A stretch of 64,000 bases of DNA. It comes from Mesorhizobium shangrilense. GTDB taxonomy: Bacteria; Pseudomonadota; Alphaproteobacteria; Rhizobiales; Rhizobiaceae. A model generated the notes under the pieces. It had not been told where the DNA came from and searched no databases. It worked only from the letters and a program-made list of their open reading frames with translations. The position numbers and the translations under genes are program-made. Shown one piece after another: positions 15,659 to 23,404 of this stretch (position 1 is the first letter of the stretch; each line of letters starts with the position of its first letter). The stretch is taken from contig NZ_JAQGPN010000001.1 in assembly GCF_028826155.1 (NCBI RefSeq), forward strand, positions 496,001 to 560,000, given 5' to 3'.

Positions 15659-18028
15659 TCAATCGCCGTAGGGCACCCAGACATTCTTGACTTCGATGGC
15701 GCGGCGCAGGAACGCCTCTCCGCCCGCCACGGGCGACGTCCAGTCGATGCCGTGGCCGTTGCTCGTCCACATGCGCTTCAGATTGCCGACCGACTCCGCC
15801 TCGGCTTTCTTGCATGTATCGGCATCCACGACCAGCCAAAGCCCGTCCACGTCGTCATGTTTTGCGAGGACGCCAGCCAGTTCGGCGCTGCGTCCCGTGA
15901 CGAGGTTGAGCGCGCCGGCCGGCAGGTCGGAATATTCGATGACCTGATAAAGGTCCGTCGCGATCAGCGCATGACGCTCCGACGGCACCGCCACCACCGT
16001 GTTGCCCATCGCCAGCGCTGGCCCAACCATCGACACCAGGCCGAGCAGCGGATGCTCGTCCTGCATCACCATGCCGATGACGCCGACAGGCTCGTGCAGG
16101 GCCAGCGTTACGGCCCGCGCCGGCGGCTGGTGGGCGCGGCCCTCGAACTTGTCGGCCATGCCGGCAAACTCGAACAGGCGCTCGACCGACAGCTCCACCT
16201 CGTGGCGGGCCGCCTTGGCGGACGCGCCGGTGAGCGTCGTCAGGCGCGCTGCGAACTCCTCGGCCCGCGCCGAGAGGTTCTCCGCCAGGAAATAGAGCAC
16301 CTGCGAACGATTGTAGGCGGTCGCCTCCGGCCACGCCTTGCAAGCGCGCGCGGCCGCCACCGCGTCGCGGATGTCCTTGCGGTTGCCGAGCCCGACCTCG
16401 CCGACCAGCTTTCCCTTCGAGTCTGCCACCGGCATCGCGTAGCCGCCGTCCGGTCGCACCTGCTTGCCGTTGATGTAGAGCTTTGCCGTGCGGTCGATGC
16501 CCGACCCTTCCAGCGCGCCGGGCGCCTTCGCCGGAGCCGCCGGCTTGATCGCCGGTCCGTGCGGCAGCTTGGAGGTCAGGTACTCCAGCATCCCCTCACG
16601 GCCGCCCTCGCGTCCAAAACCGCTCTCGCGGTAGCCGCCGAAGCCGCAGGCGGCGTCGAACATGTTGGTGCCGTTGATCCACACCACGCCCGCCTTGAGC
16701 TGCGGGGCGACGTGCAGCGCGAGGTTGATGTTCTCGCTCCAGACAGATGCGGCAAGTCCGTAGCGCGTGTTGTTGGCAAGCTCGACGGCCTCCTCGGTGC
16801 TACGGAAGGTCATCGACGCCAGCACGGGGCCGAACACCTCCTCCTGCGCGAGGATGTTGGCGGGCGAGACGTCGGTCGCCAGCGTCGGGCGGTAGAAATA
16901 ACCGGACGACGGCAGCGCGAAATCCGGCTGCCAGCAGGCCGCGCCCTGTCGGGCGCCCTCCTCGACCAGGCCCGACACGCGCTCCAGCTGCGTCCTGTCC
17001 ACCAGCGGGCCGATATCGGTGTTCTTGTCGAGCGGGCTGCCGACGCGGAGCCGGCTCATGCGCGTCTTCACCTTGGCGATGAACGCCTCGGCGACGCCCT
17101 CCTGCACCAGGAGCCGCGAGCCCGCGCAGCAGACCTGGCCCTGGTTGAACCAGATGCCGTCGACGAGACCTTCCACGGCGCTGTCGAGATCGGCGTCCTC
17201 GAACACCATGAAGGCCGACTTGCCGCCCAATTCCAGCGACAGCTTCTTGCCGGAACCGGCGGTCGCCTTGCGGATGATCTTGCCCACCTCCGACGAGCCG
17301 GTGAAGGCGATCTTGTCGACGCCCGGATGGTTGACGATCGCCGCACCGGCGGCCGGGCCGCCGGGGACGATGTTGACGACGCCCTTGGGCACGCCCGCGC
17401 GCTCGCAGATCTCGGCGAACAGGATCGCCGTCATTGGCGTGTACTCGGCCGGCTTGAGCACCACCGTGCAGCCTGCGGCGAGCGCCGGCGCGATCTTCCA
17501 TGCCAGCATCAGCAGCGGAAAATTCCAGGGAATGATCTGGCCGACGACGCCCGCCGCCTGATGGCCGGGGAACTCGCGCGCCAGCGACTGCGCCCAGCCG
17601 GCATGGTGCAGGAAATGGCGGATCGCCAGCGGAACGTCGATGTCGCGGCTCTCGCGGATCGGCTTGCCGTTGTCGATCGTTTCCAGCACCGCCAGCAGAC
17701 GCTGGTGGCGCTGCATGGCGCGACCGATCGCGTAGAGCACCTTCGCGCGTTCGTAGCCGGAGGCGGCGCTCCAGCCCGGCAGCGCCTTGCGTGCAGCGGC
17801 AACGGCCGCATCGACGTCGGCGTCGGCGGCATCCGAAACCTGGGCGAGGACATTCCCCGACGACGGTTCGAGCACCTCGAAGGTCCGGCCGCCCGCTGCC
17901 GCCTTCCATTCGCCACCGATGAACAGCGACTTCGTCAAGTCGCGTCCGGCGATCCAGGCGTCCGCTTCGTTGCGCCCTTCCGGCGCCGGGCCGTAATCCA
18001 TCGCGTGATACCGTTCGAGGATGTTCAT
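15659..18028 (-). CDS. Bimodular aldehyde dehydrogenase (active domain plus second domain lacking the catalytic cysteine)
   Basis: 789 residues. Residues about 1-490 form a complete NAD(P)-dependent ALDH: IIPWNFPLLMLAWKIAPALAAG, FTGSSEVGKII, LELGGKS (general-base Glu), and NQGQVCCAGSRLL with the nucleophile at Cys300. From about residue 510 a second ALDH copy begins (LYINGKQVRPDGGYAMPVADSKG) and covers the coenzyme domain through VVAVPSERHALIATDLYQV. It then ends without a GQxC motif, so it is a truncated, non-catalytic repeat. Position after deoC suggests oxidation of the acetaldehyde released by deoxyribose-phosphate cleavage. Confidence 0.87.
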   Translation of the reverse strand: MNILERYHAMDYGPAPEGRNEADAWIAGRDLTKSLFIGGEWKAAAGGRTFEVLEPSSGNVLAQVSDAADADVDAAVAAARKALPGWSAASGYERAKVLYAIGRAMQRHQRLLAVLETIDNGKPIRESRDIDVPLAIRHFLHHAGWAQSLAREFPGHQAAGVVGQIIPWNFPLLMLAWKIAPALAAGCTVVLKPAEYTPMTAILFAEICERAGVPKGVVNIVPGGPAAGAAIVNHPGVDKIAFTGSSEVGKIIRKATAGSGKKLSLELGGKSAFMVFEDADLDSAVEGLVDGIWFNQGQVCCAGSRLLVQEGVAEAFIAKVKTRMSRLRVGSPLDKNTDIGPLVDRTQLERVSGLVEEGARQGAACWQPDFALPSSGYFYRPTLATDVSPANILAQEEVFGPVLASMTFRSTEEAVELANNTRYGLAASVWSENINLALHVAPQLKAGVVWINGTNMFDAACGFGGYRESGFGREGGREGMLEYLTSKLPHGPAIKPAAPAKAPGALEGSGIDRTAKLYINGKQVRPDGGYAMPVADSKGKLVGEVGLGNRKDIRDAVAAARACKAWPEATAYNRSQVLYFLAENLSARAEEFAARLTTLTGASAKAARHEVELSVERLFEFAGMADKFEGRAHQPPARAVTLALHEPVGVIGMVMQDEHPLLGLVSMVGPALAMGNTVVAVPSERHALIATDLYQVIEYSDLPAGALNLVTGRSAELAGVLAKHDDVDGLWLVVDADTCKKAEAESVGNLKRMWTSNGHGIDWTSPVAGGEAFLRRAIEVKNVWVPYGD

Positions 18029-18100
18029 GACGATGTTCCTTGGAGGTCGCGCTCAACACACCCCAATGAGGGTGTTCCAATCATCGCTAGGGTTCGCCGC

Positions 18101-19153
18101 TCACGCCATCGCGTGGCGGTGGTTGGCCGAATAGCGTCCGGTCAGGTGATGCTCGAGCTGCCGCTCGATGTCGGTCAGCAGGCTCGACGCGCCGAAGCGG
18201 AACAGCTCCGGCTCCAGCCAGGGCCGGCCCAGTTCCTCCTTCATCAGCACCAGCCAGTCGAGCGAGACTTTTGCCGTCGAGATGCCGCCGGCCGGCTTGA
18301 AGCCGATCAGGTATCCGGTGTGCTCGAAATAGGCGCGGATGGCGCGGACCATCGACAGGCCGACCGGAAGCGTGGCGTTGACGCTCTCCTTGCCGGTCGA
18401 GGTCTTGATGAAGTCGGCCCCTGCCATCATCGCCACCATGGAAGCCAGCGTCACGTTGCGCAGCGTCGCCAGGTCGCCGGTGCCGAGGATGACCTTGATG
18501 TGGGCCTCGCCGCAGGCGGCGCGCATCTGACGGATCTCGTCGTAGAGCGCCTGCCAATTCGCCTCGTAGACCAGCCCGCGCGGGATGACGACGTCGATCT
18601 CGTCGGCGCCATCGGCGACCGAGGCCTCGATCTCCTTCAACCGGGTCGAGAGCGGCGCAAGCCCGTGCGGGAAGGCCGTCGAGACGGCCGCGACATGGAT
18701 GCCCGTGCCGCGCAGCGCATCGACCGCCGCCGCCACGAAAGGATGATAGACGCAGACGGCCGCCGGCCGGATGTTCGCACCCTGGATGCCCAGCCCCTCG
18801 ACGAGATCGGCGCGCAGCGGGTTGATGGCCTTGGCGCAGAGCCGGCGCACGCGCTCGTCTGTGTCGTTCGAGTTGAGCGTCGTGAGATCCATGACCGAGA
18901 TGGCGCGCAGCAGCCAGGCCGCCTGGTTTTCGTTCTTGATAGAACGCCGCTTGGTCAGCGTCGCGGCACGGCGCTCCAAGGCCGACCGGTTGACGCTGCG
19001 CATGGATTCGAGAAAGCCGAGGTCGAGCGCCATGCCCGGATTCCGGGCGATCCCGGCGCCGGCCGGCTCGGCCGCGTTGGCGGCGGTGCGCGGCGACAGG
19101 GCGGTCACGTTGGCCGCCCCTGCGACTTCGACCTCACGCGGTTTTGTGGTCAT
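18101..19153 (-). CDS. deoC: Deoxyribose-phosphate aldolase
   Basis: 350 residues of class I aldolase. Core motifs are TTLNSNDTDERV (DLTTLN), VCVYHPFV, AVSTAFPHG, DEIDVVIPRG, KVILGTGDL and FIKTSTGKE, in which the lysine of IKTSTGK forms the Schiff base, then IGFKPAGGI. It splits 2-deoxyribose-5-P into glyceraldehyde-3-P and acetaldehyde. The long form, with about 60 extra N-terminal residues, is usual in alphaproteobacteria. The ATG at 19153 has a nearby GGAG; the 19198 start would only add a basic, unconserved stretch. It is the first gene of deoC-ALDH-FAH. Confidence 0.92.
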   Translation of the reverse strand: MTTKPREVEVAGAANVTALSPRTAANAAEPAGAGIARNPGMALDLGFLESMRSVNRSALERRAATLTKRRSIKNENQAAWLLRAISVMDLTTLNSNDTDERVRRLCAKAINPLRADLVEGLGIQGANIRPAAVCVYHPFVAAAVDALRGTGIHVAAVSTAFPHGLAPLSTRLKEIEASVADGADEIDVVIPRGLVYEANWQALYDEIRQMRAACGEAHIKVILGTGDLATLRNVTLASMVAMMAGADFIKTSTGKESVNATLPVGLSMVRAIRAYFEHTGYLIGFKPAGGISTAKVSLDWLVLMKEELGRPWLEPELFRFGASSLLTDIERQLEHHLTGRYSANHRHAMA

Positions 19154-19397
19154 TCTCCGTGCCTCCTCCGGCGCCCGCGGTCCTCGTACCCGAAGCATAG
19201 CGCCTTCCTCGCCCCTCCACGAGTCCGAAGGCTCATAGCTCAGATCGCCCCATTCTGCACCAATTCCTTGACCAGATGGTCAAAGGACGATGGCGCGAAT
19301 GTGATCGACGGATCCCTCCGCCCCGTAGACCGCGTTTACCGCGTCACCTATCCGTTTTCGTCTCGCGTATCCGTCACGGCAAACTCAAGGGAATCGA

Positions 19398-19793
19398 ATG
19401 CTCGACAATCTTGGACGTCATGCACCCATCGGCCTCGCGCTGCTGCGCATCATGACAGCGCTGCTGTTCATCGCGCACGGAACCCAAAAACTCTTCGGCT
19501 TTCCCGCTTCCGGCCAGGCGGCCGGCGACGGCGGGCTCAGCACGCTCATGCTCGCCGCCGGCATCCTCGAAACCTTCGGCGGCCTGCTGATCCTGGTCGG
19601 GTTCCTCACCAGGCCCGTCGCCTTCATCCTCAGCGGCATGATGGCGGTGGCCTATTTCATGGCGCACGCGCCGCAGAGCTTCTTCCCGATCCTCAACGGC
19701 GGCGAGGGCGCGATCCTGTTCTGCTTCGTGTTCTTCTACCTGTTCCTCGCCGGCCCCGGCGCCTGGAGCATCGATCGCAGCAGCGCAGCCTGA
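19398..19793 (+). CDS. DoxX family membrane protein
   Basis: 131 residues with four predicted membrane segments. The DoxX signature is present at the start (IGLALLRIMTALLFIAHGTQKLFGF), followed by AAGILETFGGLLILVGFLTRPVAF and AYFMAHAPQSFFPILNGGEGAILFCFVFFYLFLAG. These small inner-membrane proteins are linked to redox or thiol-stress functions in some bacteria, but no specific role can be assigned here. About 240 bp of non-coding sequence lie between it and deoC, which is divergent. It is convergent with the WYL-like gene at 19802, with 8 bp between the ends. Confidence 0.85.
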   Translation: MLDNLGRHAPIGLALLRIMTALLFIAHGTQKLFGFPASGQAAGDGGLSTLMLAAGILETFGGLLILVGFLTRPVAFILSGMMAVAYFMAHAPQSFFPILNGGEGAILFCFVFFYLFLAGPGAWSIDRSSAA

Positions 19794-19801
19794 GCCTCGG
19801 A

Positions 19802-20098
19802 TCAGACCTTCGCCAGCACCCGCTCGATGTAGGCGTCGTGCGGGTTGTAGTCCGGGTGCCGGCCGGCAAAATGCCGGTCGGTCGCCTTGACCTCCCACAG
19901 CTTGTCGACCCGGAACGTGCGAAAGCCGCTGCCGCTACCGCCGGTCAGTTGCACCGCCGACAGGACCAGCACGCCCTTGCCGTCATAGCCCAGGATGTAG
20001 GGATCGGCGGTACGCCGCTTGCCGTCGTAGACAAAGGAAAGGGTGCGGCGATCCCTGATCGCGGCGGAAATCGTCTCTGTGTGAAGATCTGTTGTCAT
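19802..20098 (-). CDS. Small stand-alone WYL-like domain protein
   Basis: 98 residues that consist of almost nothing but one WYL-like (SH3-type beta-barrel) domain: AIRDRRTLSFVYDGKRRTAD, the invariant DPYILGYDGKGVLVLSA, then GSGFRTFRVDKL and a C-terminal HPDYNPHDAYIERVL. There is no helix-turn-helix. The same domain, with close matches at AIR-RR, DPYILG-D--G, LSA-Q--GG-G-GFR and PDYNP-D, forms the C-terminus of the antitoxin-like protein at 20440-20904, so the two are local paralogues. It is divergent from the toxin gene at 20150 with only about 50 bp between them. It may modulate the toxin pair by sensing a ligand, which is inference. Confidence 0.7.
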   Translation of the reverse strand: MTTDLHTETISAAIRDRRTLSFVYDGKRRTADPYILGYDGKGVLVLSAVQLTGGSGSGFRTFRVDKLWEVKATDRHFAGRHPDYNPHDAYIERVLAKV

Positions 20099-20149
20099 TT
20101 ATTCCATCCCGTAGGATGAAGAATGACGTAAGCACGGTGAGAACGCCAC

Positions 20150-20434
20150 TTGCACCCGCCGCAATCGAAGCGGATTTGCTGGAGTCCGCGGAAGAACCTC
20201 GCGCTTCTGGGGAGATACGGCATTGGATTCGATAGTATTCTTGCCGCAATCCGTGACGGCCACCTGCTCGATGATCGAGATCATCCTAGCATCGACAGAT
20301 ATCTTCATCAGCGGCAGATGGTAGTCAAACTGGATGACTATGCCTGGGTTGTGCCCTATGTTGAGGGTGAGGATGAGGTGTTCCTCAAGACCTTCTTTCC
20401 CAGCCGCAGGGCGACTAAGGAGTATCTGAGGTAA
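20150..20434 (+). CDS. BrnT/RelE-like small toxin (putative)
   Basis: 94 residues. The pattern WSPRKNLALLGRYGIGFDSILAAI, then LLDDRDHP and a C-terminal YAWVVPYVEGEDEVFLKTFFPSRRATKEYL is that of small cytotoxic ribonuclease-type toxins encoded upstream of LTPEEE-type antitoxins. The only start in frame is a TTG at 20150, with GGTGAG about 9 nt before it; a stop lies 9 nt further upstream. The next gene begins 5 bp after the stop, giving the toxin-first order common for this group. RNase activity is inferred from family resemblance only. Confidence 0.68.
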   Translation: MHPPQSKRICWSPRKNLALLGRYGIGFDSILAAIRDGHLLDDRDHPSIDRYLHQRQMVVKLDDYAWVVPYVEGEDEVFLKTFFPSRRATKEYLR

Positions 20435-20439
20435 TTTCC

Positions 20440-20904
20440 ATGGCCAGCGGGATTCAGCTGACACCTGAGGAGGAACGCGACCTCATCGAAAGCACCGAGC
20501 GCGGCGAGTGGCGCTCGCTCGGCAATCTCGATCAGCGCAAGGCGTTCTGGCGAAATTCGGTCGAGCGAACCGAACACGAGCGGCAACGGGAAACTGGAGC
20601 CCGCGACAATCTTCTTCGCGCGATCAGGGAGCGGCGCAGGGTGCTGTTCGAGTACCGGAATAGCCAGAGGGCGGTTGATCCCTACATCCTCGGCTTCGAT
20701 CCCGCAGGCCGACTGATCCTGAGCGCATTTCAGCGTTCGGGCGGCACAGGCACCGGTTTTCGGGCATACCTGCTCGGCGGAATGTCAAACCTGACCATCA
20801 CCGATCAGCCGTTCGACATCGAACCTGACTACAATCCCGCAGATCCCAACTTCGACGAGTTGTTCGGACGCGTCGAAGAGGTAATCGCGCAGCTGGCGGC
20901 CTGA
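20440..20904 (+). CDS. Antitoxin with fused C-terminal WYL-like domain (putative)
   Basis: 154 residues in two parts. Residues 1-60 (IQLTPEEERDLIESTERGEWRSLGNLDQRK) match the short antitoxins that partner BrnT-like toxins, where the LTPEEE...GEW segment is the hallmark. Residues about 60-154 carry a WYL-like domain (AIRERRRVLFEYRNSQRAVDP, DPYILGFDPAGRLILSAFQ, PDYNP) homologous to the separate protein at 19802-20098. The usual antitoxin is only 60-80 residues, so this is a fusion. The ATG at 20440 is preceded by GAGGT at 7 nt spacing. The WYL domain could make toxin control ligand-dependent. Confidence 0.7.
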   Translation: MASGIQLTPEEERDLIESTERGEWRSLGNLDQRKAFWRNSVERTEHERQRETGARDNLLRAIRERRRVLFEYRNSQRAVDPYILGFDPAGRLILSAFQRSGGTGTGFRAYLLGGMSNLTITDQPFDIEPDYNPADPNFDELFGRVEEVIAQLAA

Positions 20905-20911
20905 GCGCCAA

Positions 20912-21721
20912 CTACCCCACGAACGCCCGCTCGACCACGAAATCGGCCGGCTTGGCGTTCGAGCCTTCCTCGAAGCCCATGTCCTCCACGATCGCCTTGA
21001 CGTCGTTGAGCATGGCCATCGAACCGCAGATCATCACGCGGTCCTGCGCCGGATCGAGCGGCTCGACGCCGAGGTCGGCGTAAAGCTTGCCGTTCTCGAT
21101 GAGCTGGGTGATGCGGCCCATGCGCGGCGTCTCCTCGCGCGTCGTCGAGGAATAGAGCGTCAGCCGGCCGGCGGCCAGTTCGCCGATCAGCGGATCGTTG
21201 ACCGCCTGCTCATAGAGCTCGACGCCATAGGCGAGTTCGGCCTCTTCGCGGCAGGTGTGCGTGAGGACGACCTGCTCGAACTTCTCGTAGGTCTCGGGGT
21301 CGCGGATCAAGCTGGCGAAGGGCGCGATGCCGGTGCCGGTCGAGATCATGAACAGGCGCTTGCCCGGGGTCAGCGCATCGAGCACCAGCGTGCCGGTCGA
21401 CTTCTGGCGCATCAGCACCGTGTCGCCGGGAACGATCTTCTGCAGGTGGGAGGTCAACGGCCCGTCGGGCACCTTGATCGAGAAGAACTCGATCTCCTCG
21501 TCCCACGACGGACTTGCCACCGAATAGGCGCGGAACACCGGCTTCTCGGCGTTCGGCAGGCCGATCATGACGAATTCGCCCGAGCGGAAGCGGAAGGACT
21601 GCGGCCGCGTGATGCGGAAGGAGAACAGCCGATCGGTGTAGTGCTTCACCGAAACGACGGACTCGGCGTGGACGCCGGCGGGAATTGGGAAAGCGGATTT
21701 CACCTCGGCTGCGGACTGCAT
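20912..21721 (-). CDS. fpr: Ferredoxin/flavodoxin-NADP+ reductase
   Basis: 269 residues of the bacterial plant-type FNR family, subclass I (FPR). The FAD-binding RAYSVASP motif, GPLTSHLQKIVPGDTVLM, the NADP loop STGTGIAPFASLIRDPETYE and C-terminal VMICGSMAML are intact, and the protein ends in VERAFVG as alphaproteobacterial FPRs do. It moves electrons between NADPH and ferredoxin. The ATG at 21721 has AAAGGTG upstream; 21742 is possible. A 20-bp near-palindrome about 90 bp upstream is repeated in front of the nicotinate-type operon (28699-28718), which suggests common control and a role supplying reduced ferredoxin to the reductase encoded at 23401-24930. Confidence 0.9.
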   Translation of the reverse strand: MQSAAEVKSAFPIPAGVHAESVVSVKHYTDRLFSFRITRPQSFRFRSGEFVMIGLPNAEKPVFRAYSVASPSWDEEIEFFSIKVPDGPLTSHLQKIVPGDTVLMRQKSTGTLVLDALTPGKRLFMISTGTGIAPFASLIRDPETYEKFEQVVLTHTCREEAELAYGVELYEQAVNDPLIGELAAGRLTLYSSTTREETPRMGRITQLIENGKLYADLGVEPLDPAQDRVMICGSMAMLNDVKAIVEDMGFEEGSNAKPADFVVERAFVG

Positions 21722-21812
21722 GCGCGCACCTTTCGGAAACATACGTCGACCCCGTCCGGCCGCGAAAGCTGGACGAAACTGCGGACAACACGATGACCTG
21801 CTTGGTAAATTA

Positions 21813-21832
21813 ATTAGTATACAAATGAATTT
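21813..21832 (-). promoter_or_regulatory. Operator-like site upstream of fpr
   Basis: On the minus strand this reads AAATTCATTTGTATACTAAT. It contains the near-palindrome ATTTGTATACTAAT and matches the site at 28699-28718 at 17 of 20 positions (consensus AAATTCATTYGTRTACWAAT). It lies between the marR stop and fpr. The local AT richness is in contrast to the GC-rich surroundings. Confidence 0.65.
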
Positions 21833-21947
21833 CCCGTCAAGTAGCCCCAGGAAAACCGGGTTCCAAACTCGCGCCCGCAAGTAGTGTCTGATTGCCACGA
21901 TCGCAAGCTGCGGAGAAAAATCGCGACAACGGGCCGCCGCCCGCCGC

Positions 21948-22421
21948 TCAGCCTATCCTGGCGAGGAGCCTGGCAAGCTGCTGCGCCTCGCGCGCGTTCA
22001 GCGGCGACAGCGTCTCGCCGGTCACCTTTTTGGCATTCGCCAGGAAGCCGGCCAGCGCGGTGCGCCCTTCGGGGGTGAGGCTCACCATCAGCCTGCGCTT
22101 GTCGGCCTCGTCCTTGCTCACCGTCACCAGCCCGCGCGCCCGCATCCGGTCGATGACGCCCTTGATCGTCGCCGCGTCCATCGCCACCAGCGCCCCGAGC
22201 TGGTTCTGTGACGTTTCATCCACTTCGCCGAGCTTGGCGAGCGCGGCGAACTGCGGCGGCGTCACCTCCGGGATGTGCGCCGCGAAGATAGCCACGTGGC
22301 GCTGCTGCGCCTTGCGCAGGAGGAAACCGATCTGTTCCTGCAGCCGGTATTCGGGGGCGTCGTCCTGCGCGGCCTGCGGCTCGACATCGAGAATTTTGAG
22401 GATGTTTTCGTCGGCGGTCAT
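21948..22421 (-). CDS. MarR family transcriptional regulator
   Basis: 157 residues with a winged helix-turn-helix: TPPQFAALAKLGEVDETSQNQLGALVAMDAATIKGVIDRMRARGLV followed by the wing DEADKRRLMVSLTPEGRTAL. This is the MarR DDRR-type signature. It overlaps the upstream UPF0280 gene by 4 nt (ATGA) and so is the last gene of the molybdenum-hydroxylase/reductase operon, a common place for a local regulator. MarR proteins of nicotinate and aromatic pathways sense the pathway substrate. It is the best candidate to bind the paired sites at 21813 and 28699, though nothing in the sequence proves it. Confidence 0.85.
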   Translation of the reverse strand: MTADENILKILDVEPQAAQDDAPEYRLQEQIGFLLRKAQQRHVAIFAAHIPEVTPPQFAALAKLGEVDETSQNQLGALVAMDAATIKGVIDRMRARGLVTVSKDEADKRRLMVSLTPEGRTALAGFLANAKKVTGETLSPLNAREAQQLARLLARIG

Positions 22422-23404
22422 GGATGCACAGCCCCGGATGTCGTTCGCGATGATCTACGCCTTGTCGGCGGAAGAACCTGGCGAGAGGCCGACGGCTCGA
22501 CCTCGCGACCGCCGGCTCGCTTTTCTTCGCAAAGCTCTCCCGTCGGCTCGTCCCTCGAGAGGGCGGGCAAGAGGTCGCCACAGAGGCGCGCATCCTCGCC
22601 CAGGAACAGCGCAGCTCCAGCGACCAGGCCGCGTTGCTTCAATGCTTCCGCCACCGCCAATCCAGTCTGCAGCGCCTCCGCCCTCTCCGCTGCAGACAGC
22701 GGCACGACAGACGTCGTCACCAGCCGCCCGCCGAGGTCGCTGTCGGGTGCGAGCTCGACCGCCGGCCTCCGCTCGATCGACCGATGGCCCGGCAGGTCGA
22801 CTGCATTCGCGATGATCGTCGCAGCAGCGTCGGCTTCCGCGCCGCTGCGCGCCAGCACCGTCACTGCGTCGGCGATGCCCAGCGAGAAGCTGCGGCCGCG
22901 CCAGCCGCTGGTGGCGATGCCGCGAACCGGATCGGCGAAGCGTATCCTCAGCCGGTCGTCCAGCCCGTGCGCCGTGCCGGCGATCGCGGCATCCATCTCG
23001 GCACCGAGCGACAGGTGGATGGCGATGTCGCCGCCGTCGTTCACATAGGCCTTCTGCAGCGAGCGTCCGGCCACCAGCGCGGCCAGCATCTCGTCCGCCA
23101 CCGCGCCGGCAACGGCAGCCATCGGCGTGATGAACTGGTCCGCGAAGGGCACAACCGCATCCTCCATCCGCTGCGCCACCGTCCCCCCAAAGCGCCGCGG
23201 CGCGTTGCGGGTGGCGGGCCTGCGCAGTTCGCCAAGGTCCTCCACCAGTTCGCCCAGGATGGTCCGGAAGCGGGCTGCGGCCTGGGCATAGGCGGCGTGC
23301 ACCTCGTCCGCCGCGCTGAACGCCTCGACGATCAGGTCGATCGGCCCGTGGTTCATGTGGAGCCGCCGTCCGTCCGGCAGCCAGGAGACCTGCGGCGCGT
23401 TCAT
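22418..23404 (-). CDS. UPF0280 family protein (ApbE-like fold)
   Basis: 328 residues. The UPF0280 family is recognised by VPFADQFITPMAAVAGAVADEML, YVNDGGDIAIHL, GIATSGWRGRSFSLGIADAVTVLA and DAAATIIANAVDLPGH. This family is structurally related to ApbE, the enzyme that attaches FMN to proteins (from memory of fold databases; not testable here). The first 280 or so residues match the family; the last 45 residues are Arg/Ser/Glu rich and probably unstructured. It is coupled by ATGA overlaps to the reductase gene upstream and marR downstream. A role in flavin loading or maturation of the neighbouring redox enzymes is inference from context. Confidence 0.8.
   Translation of the reverse strand: MNAPQVSWLPDGRRLHMNHGPIDLIVEAFSAADEVHAAYAQAAARFRTILGELVEDLGELRRPATRNAPRRFGGTVAQRMEDAVVPFADQFITPMAAVAGAVADEMLAALVAGRSLQKAYVNDGGDIAIHLSLGAEMDAAIAGTAHGLDDRLRIRFADPVRGIATSGWRGRSFSLGIADAVTVLARSGAEADAAATIIANAVDLPGHRSIERRPAVELAPDSDLGGRLVTTSVVPLSAAERAEALQTGLAVAEALKQRGLVAGAALFLGEDARLCGDLLPALSRDEPTGELCEEKRAGGREVEPSASRQVLPPTRRRSSRTTSGAVHP

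Noticed and set aside
19154..19397. Small gene between deoC and the DoxX gene
   Set aside because: No frame with a start, ribosome site and non-shadow composition; treated as promoter region.
14981..20119. A 1712-codon open frame on the plus strand
   Set aside because: It is the antisense shadow of the FAH, aldehyde dehydrogenase and deoC genes in GC-rich DNA; its product is Arg/Ala/Gly rich with no domain.
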